DNA of 61,528 nt, taken from positions 1 through 61,528 of the forward strand of contig CALXJU010000005.1 in the NCBI GenBank assembly GCA_944388705.1, written 5' to 3'. Both the position numbers and the translations under genes were made by a program. The notes under the pieces were generated by a model, which was not told where the DNA came from, made no database searches, and saw only the letters and a program-made list of their open reading frames with translations. How positions within the stretch are numbered: the first letter of the stretch is position 1; each line of letters begins with the position of its first letter. Below are positions 61,175-61,528 of the stretch, piece after piece. This stretch comes from an uncultured Clostridia bacterium. GTDB taxonomy: Bacteria; Bacillota; Clostridia; TANB77; CAG-508.

Positions 61175-61528
61175 TCAACTGTAATTGCTTATTTTTTCTA
61201 TATATTCGTCATCTTCAATTTTAGAAATTGCAAAACACTTCTTTCCTAAATCTTTTAATGATGCTCCTATATGATATAATTCTTTATTATCTATTATGAT
61301 AAATCTATCATGAAATTTATTGGTATATGCTAATTTTAATACTGGATACTGTTTATTAAATTTTTGAATATCCAATTTTCTTATATTGCTATTTTGTGTT
61401 GTTAATATTACTACTTCTACATCTTTATTTTTCTTTGATAACATTTTCAACATACTATCATCTATGTAATTGTCTATGATTAAAATTTTTTGTTTTGCTT
61501 TCTTTATAATATCTATAATTAAACTATA
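61175..61528 (-). CDS. PLD-like C-terminal domain protein (5' end outside the window)
   Basis: The frame stays open to the window edge, so only the last ~117 residues are seen. AKQKILIIDNYIDDSMLKML is followed by the PLD-type HxD/K region TNKFHDRFIIIDNKELYHIG and ASLKDLGKKCFAISKIED. This combination is known as the C-terminal domain of some DNA-binding or RhuM/ORF6N-type proteins, often in mobile or defence contexts. The N-terminus is needed to say which. Confidence 0.65.
   Translation of the reverse strand, partial: YSLIIDIIKKAKQKILIIDNYIDDSMLKMLSKKNKDVEVVILTTQNSNIRKLDIQKFNKQYPVLKLAYTNKFHDRFIIIDNKELYHIGASLKDLGKKCFAISKIEDDEYIEKISNYS

Overview
The window is very AT-rich, uses the standard bacterial code, and has strong AGGAGG-type ribosome binding sites. 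It carries spore genes (spoIVA, gerW), an anaerobic ribonucleotide reductase relic, a clostridial-style locus with WXG100 proteins, PASTA kinases and FHA domains, and many BspA-like leucine-rich-repeat (LRR) surface proteins. Together these suggest an endospore-forming anaerobic member of the Clostridia, probably gut-associated. The lineage is an inference; there is no rRNA here.

Layout. 0-7.2 kb: tRNA-Thr directly ahead of lysS, a DUF421/DUF4363 pair, a small holin-like membrane protein, a two-protein UDP-sugar pyrophosphorylase plus left-handed beta-helix unit, and spoIVA. 7.2-21.4 kb: one minus-strand operon for a type VII secretion (ESX-like) system. In transcription order it encodes a membrane-anchored PP2C phosphatase, two tandem PASTA Ser/Thr kinases, FHA-EssC, EsaB, WXG100 proteins, a large putative substrate, DUF4176 and two more WXG100-type proteins. 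EssA, EssB and EsaA are not present. 21.4-26.9 kb: tsaB-rimI, ylmH-patatin, a PRPP synthetase and a small amidase.

26.9-42.2 kb is the most unusual region. Four paralogous genes encode proteins with a prepilin-like N-terminus, most with BspA-type LRRs. They alternate with polysaccharide genes (glycosyltransferases, O-antigen ligase), a DUF1016 nuclease, a possible 2TM-SAVED protein and IS/LRR debris. Upstream of each of the four is a pair of perfect inverted repeats (18, 18, 22 and 25 bp) bracketing about 120-145 bp. Each bracketed segment holds a sigma-A promoter with an exact 17-bp spacer, and all four promoters point AWAY from the gene they precede. The repeats share a 17-bp ungapped core, and hairpin terminators lie just outside three of the four. 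This is the architecture of a multi-locus invertible-promoter (phase-variation) system, captured here with all four genes in the OFF orientation. No recombinase is encoded in the window. Several genes here carry single frameshifts or are truncated.

42.2-61.5 kb is mostly housekeeping: a DapB-like dehydrogenase, a C-terminally truncated nrdD divergent from a Crp/Fnr regulator, gerW-DUF2953-scpA-recX, smpB, fba, dtd, gpsA, plsY, der, pyk, rpmF and asnB, ending in a partial PLD-like gene. Between these genes sit long structured repeats. Two 460-470-bp copies (A, B) have a nearly identical core but wholly different outer stems, each self-complementary. A shorter relative (C) keeps the conserved motifs. 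A second small hairpin family (near 3.4 and 23.1 kb) shows compensatory base changes. These look like RNA-structured and possibly mobile elements that I cannot assign to a named family.
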